From positions 1 through 64,000 of the forward strand of contig JBOEHJ010000009.1 of the NCBI GenBank assembly GCA_050633905.1: DNA of 64,000 nt, given 5' to 3'. The position numbers and the translations under genes were made by a program. Shown here in pieces: positions 36,276 to 44,975 of this stretch. The stretch comes from JANQPX01 sp050633905. Lineage in GTDB: Bacteria; Pseudomonadota; Alphaproteobacteria; Geminicoccales; Geminicoccaceae. The notes under the pieces were generated by a model. It searched no databases. It had not been told where the DNA came from and saw only the letters and a list, made by a program, of their open reading frames with translations. The first letter of the stretch is position 1. The number at the start of each line of letters is the position of its first letter.

Positions 36276-37820
36276 TTATGCCGCGGCGGCTGCGGTGTTG
36301 GCGCTTGAGACCGTGAATGGGAAATAGGCGGTAAATGTCGTGCCCTCGTTCACGGTGCTGTCGACCTCCATCCTGCCTTCGTGCAGTCCAACGAAATGCT
36401 GCACCAGATGAAGTCCTATGCCGCTTCCGGCGATACCGGTGGATGTGCTCGCTCTAAAGAATCGCTGAAATAGCTGTTCCAGTTCATTTTCAGGGATGCC
36501 CACCCCTTCGTCCCTGACCGAAATCGACCACTCACCGGAGCCCTCACAACGGCCGGTAAGCCAGATGCTCGTGCCTTGTTCCGAATATTTGTTGGCGTTG
36601 GACAGGAGGTTTGAAATGATCTGACGCAGGAGGCTCGGATCCACGATGACCTCCTCGGGGAGTGCATCAATGTGAACATTGATCGTTCTATCCGGATTAA
36701 AGTCACGGTAACTAGCACAAAGCTCATTGATCAACTCGATCAATCGACATCGTTCCGGCTGAAAGGCGATACGACCTTCCTCGAGATGGGCCGCGTTGAG
36801 GACGCTGTCCATAAGCTCGGTCAGCCTAGCCACGGAGCGTCGCACATTGTGCATACCCTTTTGAAGTCGTTCCGGATCCATTGTCGGCTGGCGACGCATG
36901 ATCCTTTGGGCGTTTCCGTCAATGATCGCGAGAGGGGTGCGAAACTCATGGGAGACCATGGATACGAACTGCCGCTGAAGACCATTGAGCTCCCGCTCCT
37001 TATCCAACGCAACCTTCAGCTGCTCGGCATTGGCTTTGAAGACTTCGAGCGCGCGCGCCATTTTGCCGATTTCGTCGCGGCGGTCGGTAGCCGGGATGGC
37101 AACGCTGAGATCACCGGCAGCGACTTTATCCATGGCATGCGTGATGTTCAGTACCGGCCTTACAAGGCCTGTTACGGCGATTCCGATGGTGAAGGCAATG
37201 ACAAGGGTAATAATCAGAAACTGCTTTATATGGGACCACAGCAGGCCTTGCTGTAAGTCGGCGACCCGGTCATGTGTCATCGCAATTTGTAATATGCCAA
37301 TCTTGGCGCCGGCTTCTGATCTAATGTCACGCTCGATGATGAGGGTGCTGTGATCGTCAGGGAGCGATATGATATCATCAATCGAGGGTTTTTCCGTGAT
37401 CACGCCATGATGCATGCGGTCATGATGGGCCGCCATCGCGTCATCTTCAGCATCGAAGAGCGGCGCTTGTGCGAAGATTTGTCCATCGCTTCCGATGACC
37501 CTGCCCTGTATAATATCGCGATTGGCAATGAGCACATTTAGCTGTCTCTCGACCTCCTCTTGATCGAAATTCCAAAGCGGGTCGGACAATGCCCCCGCCT
37601 GAACATCGCTGAGCAGCTCAACCTCTTGATGCAGCCTGCCATTGACCTCTTCGAGTTCGGCTTGAATGTCGAAGTAGCCGACGGCGCCGTAGACAATCGT
37701 CACGACCAAGGTCAGCAGCGCGATGAGATGGGTGCGGATCGAATGGGCATGGGCAATGGAGCCACACCAAGCCGTCATTCCCCCCGCAACAGGCGCTGCT
37801 GCGTCATCCATGCCCATCAC
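36276..37820 (-). CDS. HAMP-domain sensor histidine kinase (orphan)
   Basis: A 514-residue membrane kinase. A first helix (LIALLTLVVTIVYGAVGYFD) and a second (FLIITLVIAFTIGIAVTGLV) bracket a periplasmic segment of about 150 residues, followed by HAMP. The H-box SMVSHEFRTPLAIIDGNAQR holds the phosphorylated histidine near residue 293. The ATPase has DEGVGIPE and GSGIGLHLVQH. The GTG start at 37820 abuts the stop of the binding protein (TAG at 37821), with ATGs at 37817 and 37811, so the two are translationally coupled. No response regulator is adjacent. The binding protein may feed it a ligand signal. Confidence 0.92.
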   Translation of the reverse strand: MMGMDDAAAPVAGGMTAWCGSIAHAHSIRTHLIALLTLVVTIVYGAVGYFDIQAELEEVNGRLHQEVELLSDVQAGALSDPLWNFDQEEVERQLNVLIANRDIIQGRVIGSDGQIFAQAPLFDAEDDAMAAHHDRMHHGVITEKPSIDDIISLPDDHSTLIIERDIRSEAGAKIGILQIAMTHDRVADLQQGLLWSHIKQFLIITLVIAFTIGIAVTGLVRPVLNITHAMDKVAAGDLSVAIPATDRRDEIGKMARALEVFKANAEQLKVALDKERELNGLQRQFVSMVSHEFRTPLAIIDGNAQRIMRRQPTMDPERLQKGMHNVRRSVARLTELMDSVLNAAHLEEGRIAFQPERCRLIELINELCASYRDFNPDRTINVHIDALPEEVIVDPSLLRQIISNLLSNANKYSEQGTSIWLTGRCEGSGEWSISVRDEGVGIPENELEQLFQRFFRASTSTGIAGSGIGLHLVQHFVGLHEGRMEVDSTVNEGTTFTAYFPFTVSSANTAAAAA

Positions 37821-38606
37821 CTACATCATGGGTGCGGCACCGGGCGTGCCGTAAGAGAGGAGAATTTGTTCAAGCTCACCGCTGGCCTGGATCACCTGAA
37901 GACCCTTTTGATAGATTGACGCCAAGCGCGCGGATTTTTTTGGTCGAGTCGGTGTCAGCCCGAGATAAATTGGTTCTCTGTCGAGACAACCTGCCAGCCG
38001 ATAGGTGCCGGGTTCGATGCGCTCCTGCTTCAAATAGTAGAAGACGACATTCTGATCGTCGATCAACGCTTCGATGCGCCGGTTGTCGATCTTTTTGAAG
38101 TTCTTCTTCATAAAGTGTCCGTCTGAAATCGGCTGAACCCGATCCGAGCCCTGCTTCTCGTTGACGTAGTCCATGATACCGGGCAGGGAGAGATTCGAGA
38201 GAAAGCCGAACCTGATTTCTTCCAGGGACGACCGTCCATTATACCGCCAGGCATGATCGGCAGAAGTAAAGAAGCACATTTGCTGGTGGCTGACTGGCAT
38301 ATCCGGATAGATGAAATCAGGCGCTTCGGCCTTCGCTGGGGCAAGCGAACCATCGGTCTCCCCCTTGCGTGTCAGATCCAGCGCTCGGAGCCAAGGAAGT
38401 GGCAGGAATTCGATGTCGTGTCCTTGGCTCCGAAACGCCGCTTCAACGATGTCGGTCGTGAAGCCACGCTTATCCGCTTCGGTGCACATATAAGGACACC
38501 ACTCGGTGATGGTAATCTTGAAACTGTCGGCAAGGCTTGGGGTTGCGCCTGCGAGCAAAACGAATGCGGCTGCGAGGATTGAAGACCTTGGGACGCTGCG
38601 ATCCAC
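37821..38606 (-). CDS. Periplasmic substrate-binding domain protein coupled to the kinase
   Basis: About 261 residues of the amino-acid-type solute-binding fold (family 3). A signal peptide (SILAAAFVLLAGATPSLADS) leads into ITITEWCPYMCTEADKRGF, TDIVEAAFRSQGHDIEFLPL and FYYLKQERIEPGTYRLAGCL. The GTG at 38606 with GGAG 8 bases upstream is chosen over a TTG at 38627. No transporter genes adjoin; the only partner is the histidine kinase that starts at its stop codon. A sensing rather than import role is inferred. Confidence 0.88.
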   Translation of the reverse strand: MDRSVPRSSILAAAFVLLAGATPSLADSFKITITEWCPYMCTEADKRGFTTDIVEAAFRSQGHDIEFLPLPWLRALDLTRKGETDGSLAPAKAEAPDFIYPDMPVSHQQMCFFTSADHAWRYNGRSSLEEIRFGFLSNLSLPGIMDYVNEKQGSDRVQPISDGHFMKKNFKKIDNRRIEALIDDQNVVFYYLKQERIEPGTYRLAGCLDREPIYLGLTPTRPKKSARLASIYQKGLQVIQASGELEQILLSYGTPGAAPMM

Positions 38607-39054
38607 CGTCAGTTCTCCGCTGAACAAAGATTGACTTAGCAGTCTCCAACAAAAAGGTTAAAAATTTCGGAAGTCATGGGAAGTTGTGTCGAGAGTTTGC
38701 AGCGGGTCAACTTTTGCCTCTAGATGGCGAGCTCGCTGGCAACGGCAACGTTATCGACGCTGCCGGATTTGACACGTTGGGCGGAGAATTGGCGATGAGA
38801 TTAGACCTGATGTGACGAATGATCGGAGCAAAGAAAACGACCTCTTCGCAGTCTTTCAAGATGGCATCAGCAAAGCCGATGATGCCATTGGATAGCGAGA
38901 AGACGATCCGAGACAGACATTGGCTCGATACCCTGTCGGCGTTCTCATTGATGCCTGCTTCTCCTTTATGGACGAGGTGGCTATCACAGGTGATGCCGAG
39001 GGTGTTGTCAGTGGAAGATCGACTGGTCGCATTTGACCATCGATGACCGTGGCA
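38607..39054. other. Spacer before the IS6 relic
   Basis: About 450 bp with short frames (for example plus 38819-39046) that I do not recognise. It may hold further decayed mobile-element sequence. No repeat or RNA seen. Confidence 0.35.
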
Positions 39055-39290
39055 TCAGGCAGCGATCAATGCGTGCCATTCTTGAAGAGCGATATCATGA
39101 TTGGCTTTGAAGATTGATCTTTGGGCGAGATGGCGCTGGAAGCAGAAGTGAATGCTGACTGCGGCATGGGTCGATGCGAATTTCTGGAGATGGGACGGTC
39201 GTCGAAATCACTCCATGGCCCGTTCTCGTCGTCGGAAGGGCGATCTGGTCAGCGCGAGACGCGAAATGCGAGGGCAGGGGACATCAAAAC
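39055..39290 (-). pseudogene. IS6 family transposase relic (copy 1)
   Basis: Reading the minus strand gives RSPFRRRERAM, an in-frame stop (39208-39210), then LQKFASTHAAVSIHFCFQRH and RSIFKANHDIALQEWHALIA with a stop at 39055. This is the C-terminal end of IS6-group transposases (PFRRRERAM...LQKFAS.HAS.HNHF...KA). It is homologous to the relic at 61545 but diverged. No terminal inverted repeats are visible. Confidence 0.75.
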
Positions 39291-39414
39291 AAGTTCCGTT
39301 GACAAGGCCCGCCTGAGATCATTTCAAGAAACGCCGAAAAAGCGACTGCGTCACGTATTATCGATCGCTTGATCGCCGACGAAACTTGTCTCCCGTTTCG
39401 TGCCAGAGGCACAA

Positions 39415-40317
39415 CTAGTGCATCGTTTGGCAAGTCGATTTGATCAGACGCCTCAGCCACTGATGGGCAGGATCCTGCGTATAGCGTTCGTGCCAGATTT
39501 GCGAGACGGTAAAGGGAGGTGTTTGAAGCTCTTTTGGTAGCGGCATGATTCGGAGCTCATCGGTCATCACTTGTCTGGCAAGAATCTCGGGTACTGTGAT
39601 GATCAAGTCCGTCGGCGCGATCACCGCGCTTATCGTCATAAAATGTGTGATCCTGAGTGCGATCGTTCTCGTGAGGCCCAATTCTTTCAAAACATCGTCG
39701 ATCCGCCCGCCACCCCTGCCTGTAATGCTGAGTAAGGCGTGCGATGTGGAGGCGTAGCCTTCAAGGCTGTTACCTTTTTCGATCAGCGGATGCCCCCTAC
39801 GCATCAGGCAAACTTGCTGATCCTCGAATAAGGCCTGGGTGGCGACGTTGTGCAGATCGGGGCCGTCATTCACCACACCGAATCCGAGCGAGATCTTCCC
39901 TTCACACATCTCCGCAATGCCCAAAGCCGAGAGGTTCTCCATGTCGATCTGTATCTGTGGCGCCAAACTGAAGACCTGGCCGAGAACCGTCGGCATAATC
40001 ATTTGCGCCAAATAGTCGGGCGCCATGATGCGGAACCGGTCTTGCGCCTTCGAGGGATCAAAAACTTGCGGCTTGAAGACATAGGAGACCCGCGCCAGCG
40101 CATCCCGGACGGGCGCGCGCAGCGCCTCTCCGCGTGGCGTCAACACCATGCCCCGGCCCGAGCGGACAAGCAGCGGATCCTTGATGACATGCTGCAGACG
40201 ATTTAGCGCCCGGCTCATGGCGGGTTGAGAGAGGTTCACCTGCAGAGCGGCCCTGCTCACACTCTGTGTTTCCAACAAGGCGTCAAGCGCTTTGAGGAGA
40301 TTCAGATCGACGCTCAT
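39415..40317 (-). CDS. LysR family regulator
   Basis: A 300-residue LysR regulator of the NodD/LeuO-like type: DLNLLKALDALLETQSVSRA, then ALQVNLSQPAMSRALNRLQH and a binding domain with RFRIMAPDYLAQMIMPTVLG. The ATG at 40317 is preferred to one six codons earlier. It is divergent from the NmrA-like gene, and the 107-bp gap holds a perfect 8-bp inverted repeat, a likely shared operator. Confidence 0.93.
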   Translation of the reverse strand: MSVDLNLLKALDALLETQSVSRAALQVNLSQPAMSRALNRLQHVIKDPLLVRSGRGMVLTPRGEALRAPVRDALARVSYVFKPQVFDPSKAQDRFRIMAPDYLAQMIMPTVLGQVFSLAPQIQIDMENLSALGIAEMCEGKISLGFGVVNDGPDLHNVATQALFEDQQVCLMRRGHPLIEKGNSLEGYASTSHALLSITGRGGGRIDDVLKELGLTRTIALRITHFMTISAVIAPTDLIITVPEILARQVMTDELRIMPLPKELQTPPFTVSQIWHERYTQDPAHQWLRRLIKSTCQTMH

Positions 40318-40329
40318 TATATTCACTTC

Positions 40330-40357
40330 ATGCATGTATTAGATATAAAACATGCAT
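40330..40357. promoter_or_regulatory. Inverted repeat, candidate LysR operator
   Basis: ATGCATGT and its exact reverse complement ACATGCAT are separated by 12 bases. The site lies 13 bp upstream of the LysR start and 67 bp upstream of the NmrA-like start, suited to control both. Confidence 0.6.
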
Positions 40358-40424
40358 TGGATCTATTCAACGGCGGCTCGTAGGTTTGGCCTATCGGAGA
40401 TACCCAAACCAAGGAGGCGTCATC

Positions 40425-41288
40425 ATGTTCGTCATTTCTGGTGCAACCGGGAACACAGGTTCCATCGTCGCTCAAACCCTCATCGACCAAGGCCAGCTAG
40501 TCCGCGTGATCGTGCGTTCAGAAGAAAAGGGCGCGCAATGGAAAGCGAAAGGGGCAGAGGTCGCAGTCGCCGAGATCATGGACACGAATGCCATGACCCG
40601 AGCACTTGAAGGCGCCAGCGGCGCTTATTTTCTGTTGCCGCCCGATCTCACGAACGAGGACTTTATCGGCGAGAGTTTCAGGCGTGCGGCAGCGATTGTG
40701 AAAGCCGCGACCGCAGCACGCCTGCCCCACGCAGTCATTCTTTCATCGGTCGGCGCACAGCACGGCGACAATGTCGGCCCCATTTCCACGATTGCCCATC
40801 TCGAAAAACTGTTCATCGCGGCTTCCATCCCCCTGAGCGCTGTTCGCCCCGGCTATTTCCTGGAGAACATTCAAGACCTCATGCCGGCGGTTCTTCACGA
40901 AGGCGTTTATCCCAGCATGATCCTGCCACTCGATTTCAAAATCGACATGGTGGCGACAAAAGACATCGGACTGACGGTTGCTGATGCTCTGGCAAATCCA
41001 CCTGCGGTCCCGCACCGGGTGATCGAACTCAAGGGCGCGCAACAGTATTCCGCTGAAGACATTGCAGCGGCACTGTCCAGATCGCTTAACCGCCCAATCA
41101 CCGCTGTCCCGGTGCCACAGGAAAGCTGGGTCGATGTGCTTAAACAAAGCGGGCTTTCCCAGCAATCAGCCGAGAGCATGGCAGAGATGCACGAGAACAT
41201 AAGCAACGGGCGTATCGATTTTCTCGACCCGAACGCGAAGAAGGGCAACGTCGACTTGGCGAGCTTTGTCGACAAGTTGGTTGCCTAG
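40425..41288 (+). CDS. NmrA-like NAD(P)-binding protein
   Basis: A 287-residue Rossmann-fold protein of the atypical short-chain dehydrogenase/NmrA group. The dinucleotide motif is FVISGATGNTGSIVAQTLID, followed by VRVIVRSEEKGAQWKAKGAE. AAGGAGG before the ATG at 40425 gives a clear start. Members act as quinone or nucleotide-redox reductases or sensors. It is probably regulated by the divergent LysR protein, with a terminator-like hairpin right after it. Confidence 0.9.
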   Translation: MFVISGATGNTGSIVAQTLIDQGQLVRVIVRSEEKGAQWKAKGAEVAVAEIMDTNAMTRALEGASGAYFLLPPDLTNEDFIGESFRRAAAIVKAATAARLPHAVILSSVGAQHGDNVGPISTIAHLEKLFIAASIPLSAVRPGYFLENIQDLMPAVLHEGVYPSMILPLDFKIDMVATKDIGLTVADALANPPAVPHRVIELKGAQQYSAEDIAAALSRSLNRPITAVPVPQESWVDVLKQSGLSQQSAESMAEMHENISNGRIDFLDPNAKKGNVDLASFVDKLVA

Positions 41289-41305
41289 ATCCATGGAGAA
41301 AGAGC

Positions 41306-41333
41306 GGCCCCGCGTTAACAATCCCGTGGGGCC
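41306..41333 (+). terminator. GC-rich hairpin after the NmrA-like gene
   Basis: GGCCCCGCG and CGTGGGGCC (one G-T wobble) form a 9-bp stem with a 10-base loop, 17 bp after the stop codon. The following T-tract is weak. Confidence 0.5.
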
Positions 41334-41515
41334 GGCTTGCTCAGTCCATCGGCAGGGTGATGTGGTGCCAGAACTCCAGGCCACACAATGTCTTACCTTG
41401 TAGGAAATGATCCGCCGCAGGCACGTTCGATGTGTTGGGTGACATGAAATGGCGTGCGTTGGTTTCACCTGATGATGGGCAATGGCTTGAAAGAAACCTG
41501 AACGGAGTCCTTGTT

Positions 41516-42010
41516 ATGGAACTGATTCAAGTGGGAGTCCTGATATCTGCTCTGCTATGTTCGCTGGTCGCCGGTTTCGTGTTCTGCTTTGCGATCGTTG
41601 TGATGCCCGGCATCAGAACGCTTGGTTTTCTCGACTTTCTCAAATCTTTCAAAGCGATGGACGGCATCATACAAAACAATCAACCGTTATTTCTGTTGGT
41701 CTGGCTCGGGTCGGCGCTGGCATTGCTGGCTTCTGCCTTACTAGGGATCTGGCGACTGGAGGGCCTTGATCTCGCGCTCCTGGTTTTCGCCTGCGTGATC
41801 TACCTGTTCGGCGTTCACGGACCAACGATTACCATCAATATCCCACTGAACAATCGACTTCAGTCTCTGGATCTCGATGCAGCAACGGAGGTCGAGCTGC
41901 AGGCAACCGCAGAAATGTTTGGATCTCGCTGGTTGCGCTGGAATGCTATCCGGACGGTCATGGCGATGCTGACGACGGTATTGTTGCTTGTATTGCTCCT
42001 CCGGCTTTGA
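41516..42010 (+). CDS. DUF1772 family membrane protein
   Basis: A 164-residue protein with four helices. LISALLCSLVAGFVFCFAIV, then VMPGIRTLGFLDFLKSFKAM and PTITINIPLNNRLQSLDLDA match DUF1772/anthrone oxygenase-like proteins (the N-P-LN-L motif). GGAG before the ATG at 41516 sets the start; the frame also opens at 41432 without support. Fungal relatives oxidise anthrones; bacterial members are uncharacterised. It follows the NmrA-like redox gene on the same strand, and the two are often neighbours. Confidence 0.85.
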   Translation: MELIQVGVLISALLCSLVAGFVFCFAIVVMPGIRTLGFLDFLKSFKAMDGIIQNNQPLFLLVWLGSALALLASALLGIWRLEGLDLALLVFACVIYLFGVHGPTITINIPLNNRLQSLDLDAATEVELQATAEMFGSRWLRWNAIRTVMAMLTTVLLLVLLLRL

Positions 42011-42386
42011 CCAGCAAAATTTCGGGCACAGTCGCCGCTTTCAGCTCACAGCAGCCAATCGCGCTTGTCACCAGAATTTGGGCATGCCCACGATGCGCGA
42101 TATCCGAGGTGGGCAATCATAGGGCAGTACTGGCACAAGCGGACATTCGATAATCAACATGACATGCCTGCTTTGGGCTCATTCTTGTCGGAACGACCAT
42201 CCCATCTCGGGGCCGTTCAGGATCACTTTTTGACGCTCGAGCTTCCTCGGCAATGCCCGGTCAACACCTAAAACCGGTCACAAGCCTAGTTCCTGGCCAT
42301 AAGCAGTCATGTCACGAAGTTCTGGCGACCAACGCCCGCTTTCGTTATTGGACGTTGGTCGCACCAATGTCTTGTGGATGGCGGGC
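42011..42386. other. 376-bp convergent spacer, nothing recognised
   Basis: Frames are short and not protein-like. I see no terminator hairpin with a T-run. Confidence 0.4.
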
Positions 42387-42905
42387 TTACTTGACCGCGG
42401 CGAGATGTTCGATTGAGAACATGAACTCGGTGTCTGTCAGGGGGTGATGGCATTCGCGGCAACCGGTCGTATCCTTATTCAGATTCTCCCCCGACGTACT
42501 GAAGACCTCGAACTCCCAGTCACCCACTTTGAGTTCTTCAGGATACTGATCGTCCCACCCTTTGCGACGTTCCATGACGGCGATCGCTTTGAAATCTCCT
42601 GACACACGTCTCCCGATCTGGCTTTCGATGACGTCGCCATCGCTATCCTTCAACGCTGCATAGAGTTCGGCGACGAGAACCGAACCATCAGGCAGCTTGC
42701 CATCCTTTTGCACACCTTTAAGGGCAATGTCATTGCCGTAGATCTTGATTGTCTGTTCGTCTTCAAAAACACGATCACCAGTGAAATAGAGTTTGAAATC
42801 TTCTTTGTAGCCTTCGGGGAAGTCCAGAACCCTATCATCGGCGGCTATAAGTGGTGTCGCTATCATGGCGACCAAGAGTGCTGTCGTTACGGCAAATCGC
42901 TTCAT
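42387..42905 (-). CDS. Cytochrome P460 family protein
   Basis: A 172-residue exported c-type haem protein. The signal peptide MKRFAVTTALLVAMIATPLI ends near AADD. The haem site CRECHH (Cys149-Cys152-His153) lies near the C-terminus, as in cytochrome P460/c-prime-beta. The body (RVLDFPEGYKEDFKLYFTGD, ..GRRVSGDFKAIAVMERRKG) fits the family; P460 proteins oxidise hydroxylamine or bind NO. AAGGAAG precedes the ATG at 42905. The lysine cross-link of true P460 cannot be assigned by eye. It is divergent from a cysteine-rich regulator. Confidence 0.88.
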   Translation of the reverse strand: MKRFAVTTALLVAMIATPLIAADDRVLDFPEGYKEDFKLYFTGDRVFEDEQTIKIYGNDIALKGVQKDGKLPDGSVLVAELYAALKDSDGDVIESQIGRRVSGDFKAIAVMERRKGWDDQYPEELKVGDWEFEVFSTSGENLNKDTTGCRECHHPLTDTEFMFSIEHLAAVK

Positions 42906-43188
42906 GAGTGAGGCTTCCTTCTCTCGATAGTGAAATTTTGCACGAACTCGCATGAGCCAAGGCGATGACGCCTTCATGAGCATGCTAAATTTTTTACAAA
43001 AAGACAATAATAATGGTTATAATTGTTTTATAGTCATCTGACGCTCGCATGCTTACCCTAACTCTTTGGAAAAAGGGAGAAATAGCGATAATGTTTCATC
43101 GGCCAAGGGGTGTGGGAAGCTTCTTCATGCAAGGTGGTGAGTAGCATAAGCATTGATTCGAGCTCGTCGATTGATGCAAGAAGATGCC

Positions 43189-43797
43189 ATGACAACGCGT
43201 GATGATATTCTTTCTCAGCTTCGCCGAGGCAATCTGACGACGGCTGAACTGGCCCAACGGCTAGGCCTGAGCCGCAATGCGGTGGTACAGCCACTTGGCC
43301 ACTTGGTCAGCGAAGGACTTGTTCGGCGCGCCACACCACGGCGATCAGGTCAGGCCGGCAAGCCTGCCCATGAATTTGAAATTGTGCCGGGTCATGAAGA
43401 CTCGATCTCCACCGCCTACCGACCCTTCACCGACGTCATGCTCACCGTTCTGCCACGACATCAAACAGCCGCCGAGATCGAGAAACTCATGCTCGATGTC
43501 GGCCGTGAGATGGCCAGCCACTTGCCGTCATCCGATCAGACGTCATTTGCAGACAGGCTGGCAACAGCTCGAACGATCGTCGATGACCTCGGGGCTGCCA
43601 CTGAGCTGATCGTCGATGGCGATCGCGTGGTCGTGCAAAGTCGCAGCTGCCCGCTCGCAACCGCTGTTCGAAAGGAATCATGTGTTTGCAAGGCGGTGGC
43701 TGCATTCTTCGAAACGGCGACCGGGCGGAAGACCGTGGAACGGTGCATTCGTGAGGAAAAGTTGACATGTCGGTTTGAAATCGATGCTTCAGCCTAA
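43189..43797 (+). CDS. Helix-turn-helix regulator with C-terminal cysteine cluster (COG2345-like)
   Basis: A 202-residue regulator. Residues 1-60 form a winged helix-turn-helix (LTTAELAQRLGLSRNAVVQP). The C-terminus has five cysteines (154, 165, 167, 186, 194) in the order CPLA, CVC, C-x7-C followed by RFEI, the layout of COG2345/SufR-type proteins whose cysteines bind an Fe-S cluster. I start it at ATG 43189. It is divergent from the P460 gene over 283 bp, so a redox or NO-responsive switch for P460 is inferred. Confidence 0.85.
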   Translation: MTTRDDILSQLRRGNLTTAELAQRLGLSRNAVVQPLGHLVSEGLVRRATPRRSGQAGKPAHEFEIVPGHEDSISTAYRPFTDVMLTVLPRHQTAAEIEKLMLDVGREMASHLPSSDQTSFADRLATARTIVDDLGAATELIVDGDRVVVQSRSCPLATAVRKESCVCKAVAAFFETATGRKTVERCIREEKLTCRFEIDASA

Positions 43798-43880
43798 GAA
43801 TGTTCTGAGTGGAGCCTGTTCCGCGCATCTATTCAGACGAAACTGGCTGAAGGGTAAATGAGGTTCTCACGATATCGAGG

Positions 43881-43910
43881 CGGCTCTGGGTCACCTTAAG
43901 CCACTGGCAG
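43881..43910. repeat. Dispersed repeat, copy C (partial)
   Basis: CGGCTCTGGGTCACCTTAAG followed by CCACTGGCAG. Only the first block of copies A and B is present, in the spacer between two convergent genes. Confidence 0.4.
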
Positions 43911-43953
43911 GTTGCTCATCTCCAAGAAACAAGCCCTGAATTGCGATGACTGC

Positions 43954-44763
43954 CTATTTGTGTGCCGCTTTCGAGCCTTCCGAGTTGTGCTTATTGATCC
44001 AATGGCTGGCGAAGGCCAGCAATGGATCGTAGTCGGTCAGTTTGCTGTCAGCCCCGCCGATCTTTCCAGCCTTTACACCACCTGCTTTTTCCCAGGCAGC
44101 ACCAACAAGTGGAAACAGCGTGTCGAGATCATCGGCGACATCCGGTGCTTCAATCCATTCCGCGTCTGGCCCATGACCATTCTTGAACCTGCGGATCTTC
44201 GTTCGTTTGTGTTCGGCATTGCTTTCTGCGGCATGTAGCGCGGAGCAACGGTTCCAACCGACACCGATCAAGAGGATCTTCATGGCGTCGCGCTCACGCA
44301 ATCGACCCCAGGGTGTCTTGGGTCCGGTTGCCCAACCGCGAGGGTCATGGATAGCAGCAAGCGCTTCGGCATCCGGTCCAAGCAATAGGACGGAGCTAGT
44401 TGGATGAGGGCTGCGCACGACGCCAGGCCAACTTCTGAAGACCTCAGGCACAGCTCCGTTCTGTCGCACATCCGACTTCGCCGAATCGAATCCAGGAACC
44501 TGCTTTTGAATTGCTAAGTGGTGTTCGGGAGCAACGCAAAGACCCAGCAACTCCACTGGATCGTAAGCGTCCCGACTGAATCCAGGCATGCCAATGAGCC
44601 CGTTGGACCCAACAGCTTTCACCAAAGCTTCGATCAGCCCCCTTGGGCCGCCGATAACATGGCCGATCTGTCTCAGGGAACTGTGGACAAAGACACCATC
44701 GCCAGGCGCGATGCCAAGAGCACGCAGATCACCCGCTATATCGTCACGTCCATAAATCATCAT
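43954..44763 (-). CDS. AAC(3)-family N-acetyltransferase
   Basis: A 269-residue protein of the antibiotic acetyltransferase AAC(3) fold. Motifs are VFVHSSLRQIGHVIGGPRGL, IGMPGFSRDAYDP, VVRSPHPTSSVLLLGPDAEA, then KTPWGRLRERDAMKILLIGV and the catalytic-type RCSALHAAE segment. Family members acetylate aminoglycosides, but chromosomal relatives such as YokD-like proteins often act on other amines, so a resistance phenotype is not implied. It stands alone with no mobile element beside it. Confidence 0.87.
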   Translation of the reverse strand: MMIYGRDDIAGDLRALGIAPGDGVFVHSSLRQIGHVIGGPRGLIEALVKAVGSNGLIGMPGFSRDAYDPVELLGLCVAPEHHLAIQKQVPGFDSAKSDVRQNGAVPEVFRSWPGVVRSPHPTSSVLLLGPDAEALAAIHDPRGWATGPKTPWGRLRERDAMKILLIGVGWNRCSALHAAESNAEHKRTKIRRFKNGHGPDAEWIEAPDVADDLDTLFPLVGAAWEKAGGVKAGKIGGADSKLTDYDPLLAFASHWINKHNSEGSKAAHK

Positions 44764-44975
44764 CAGCGTTATTCGTTTGGATGCTGCGCTGAAGCCAACG
44801 ACGATCTCCCGAAACGAATGACCGATATGGGTAACCCGCGGAATCTAGACGACGTCACAAAACCGGCTGCTACACAGCCCAATTCCGGCCACTCGGCGTG
44901 CCAATACAGACCGACACCTCACTGCCTAGAGCGACGGCCACAAGAAGTGACGCCACCATCCTTAGCTGGGTCGGT

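Noticed and set aside
43954..44763. AAC(3)-like gene as an acquired aminoglycoside-resistance gene
   Set aside because: No mobile element or integron around it, and chromosomal members commonly have other substrates.
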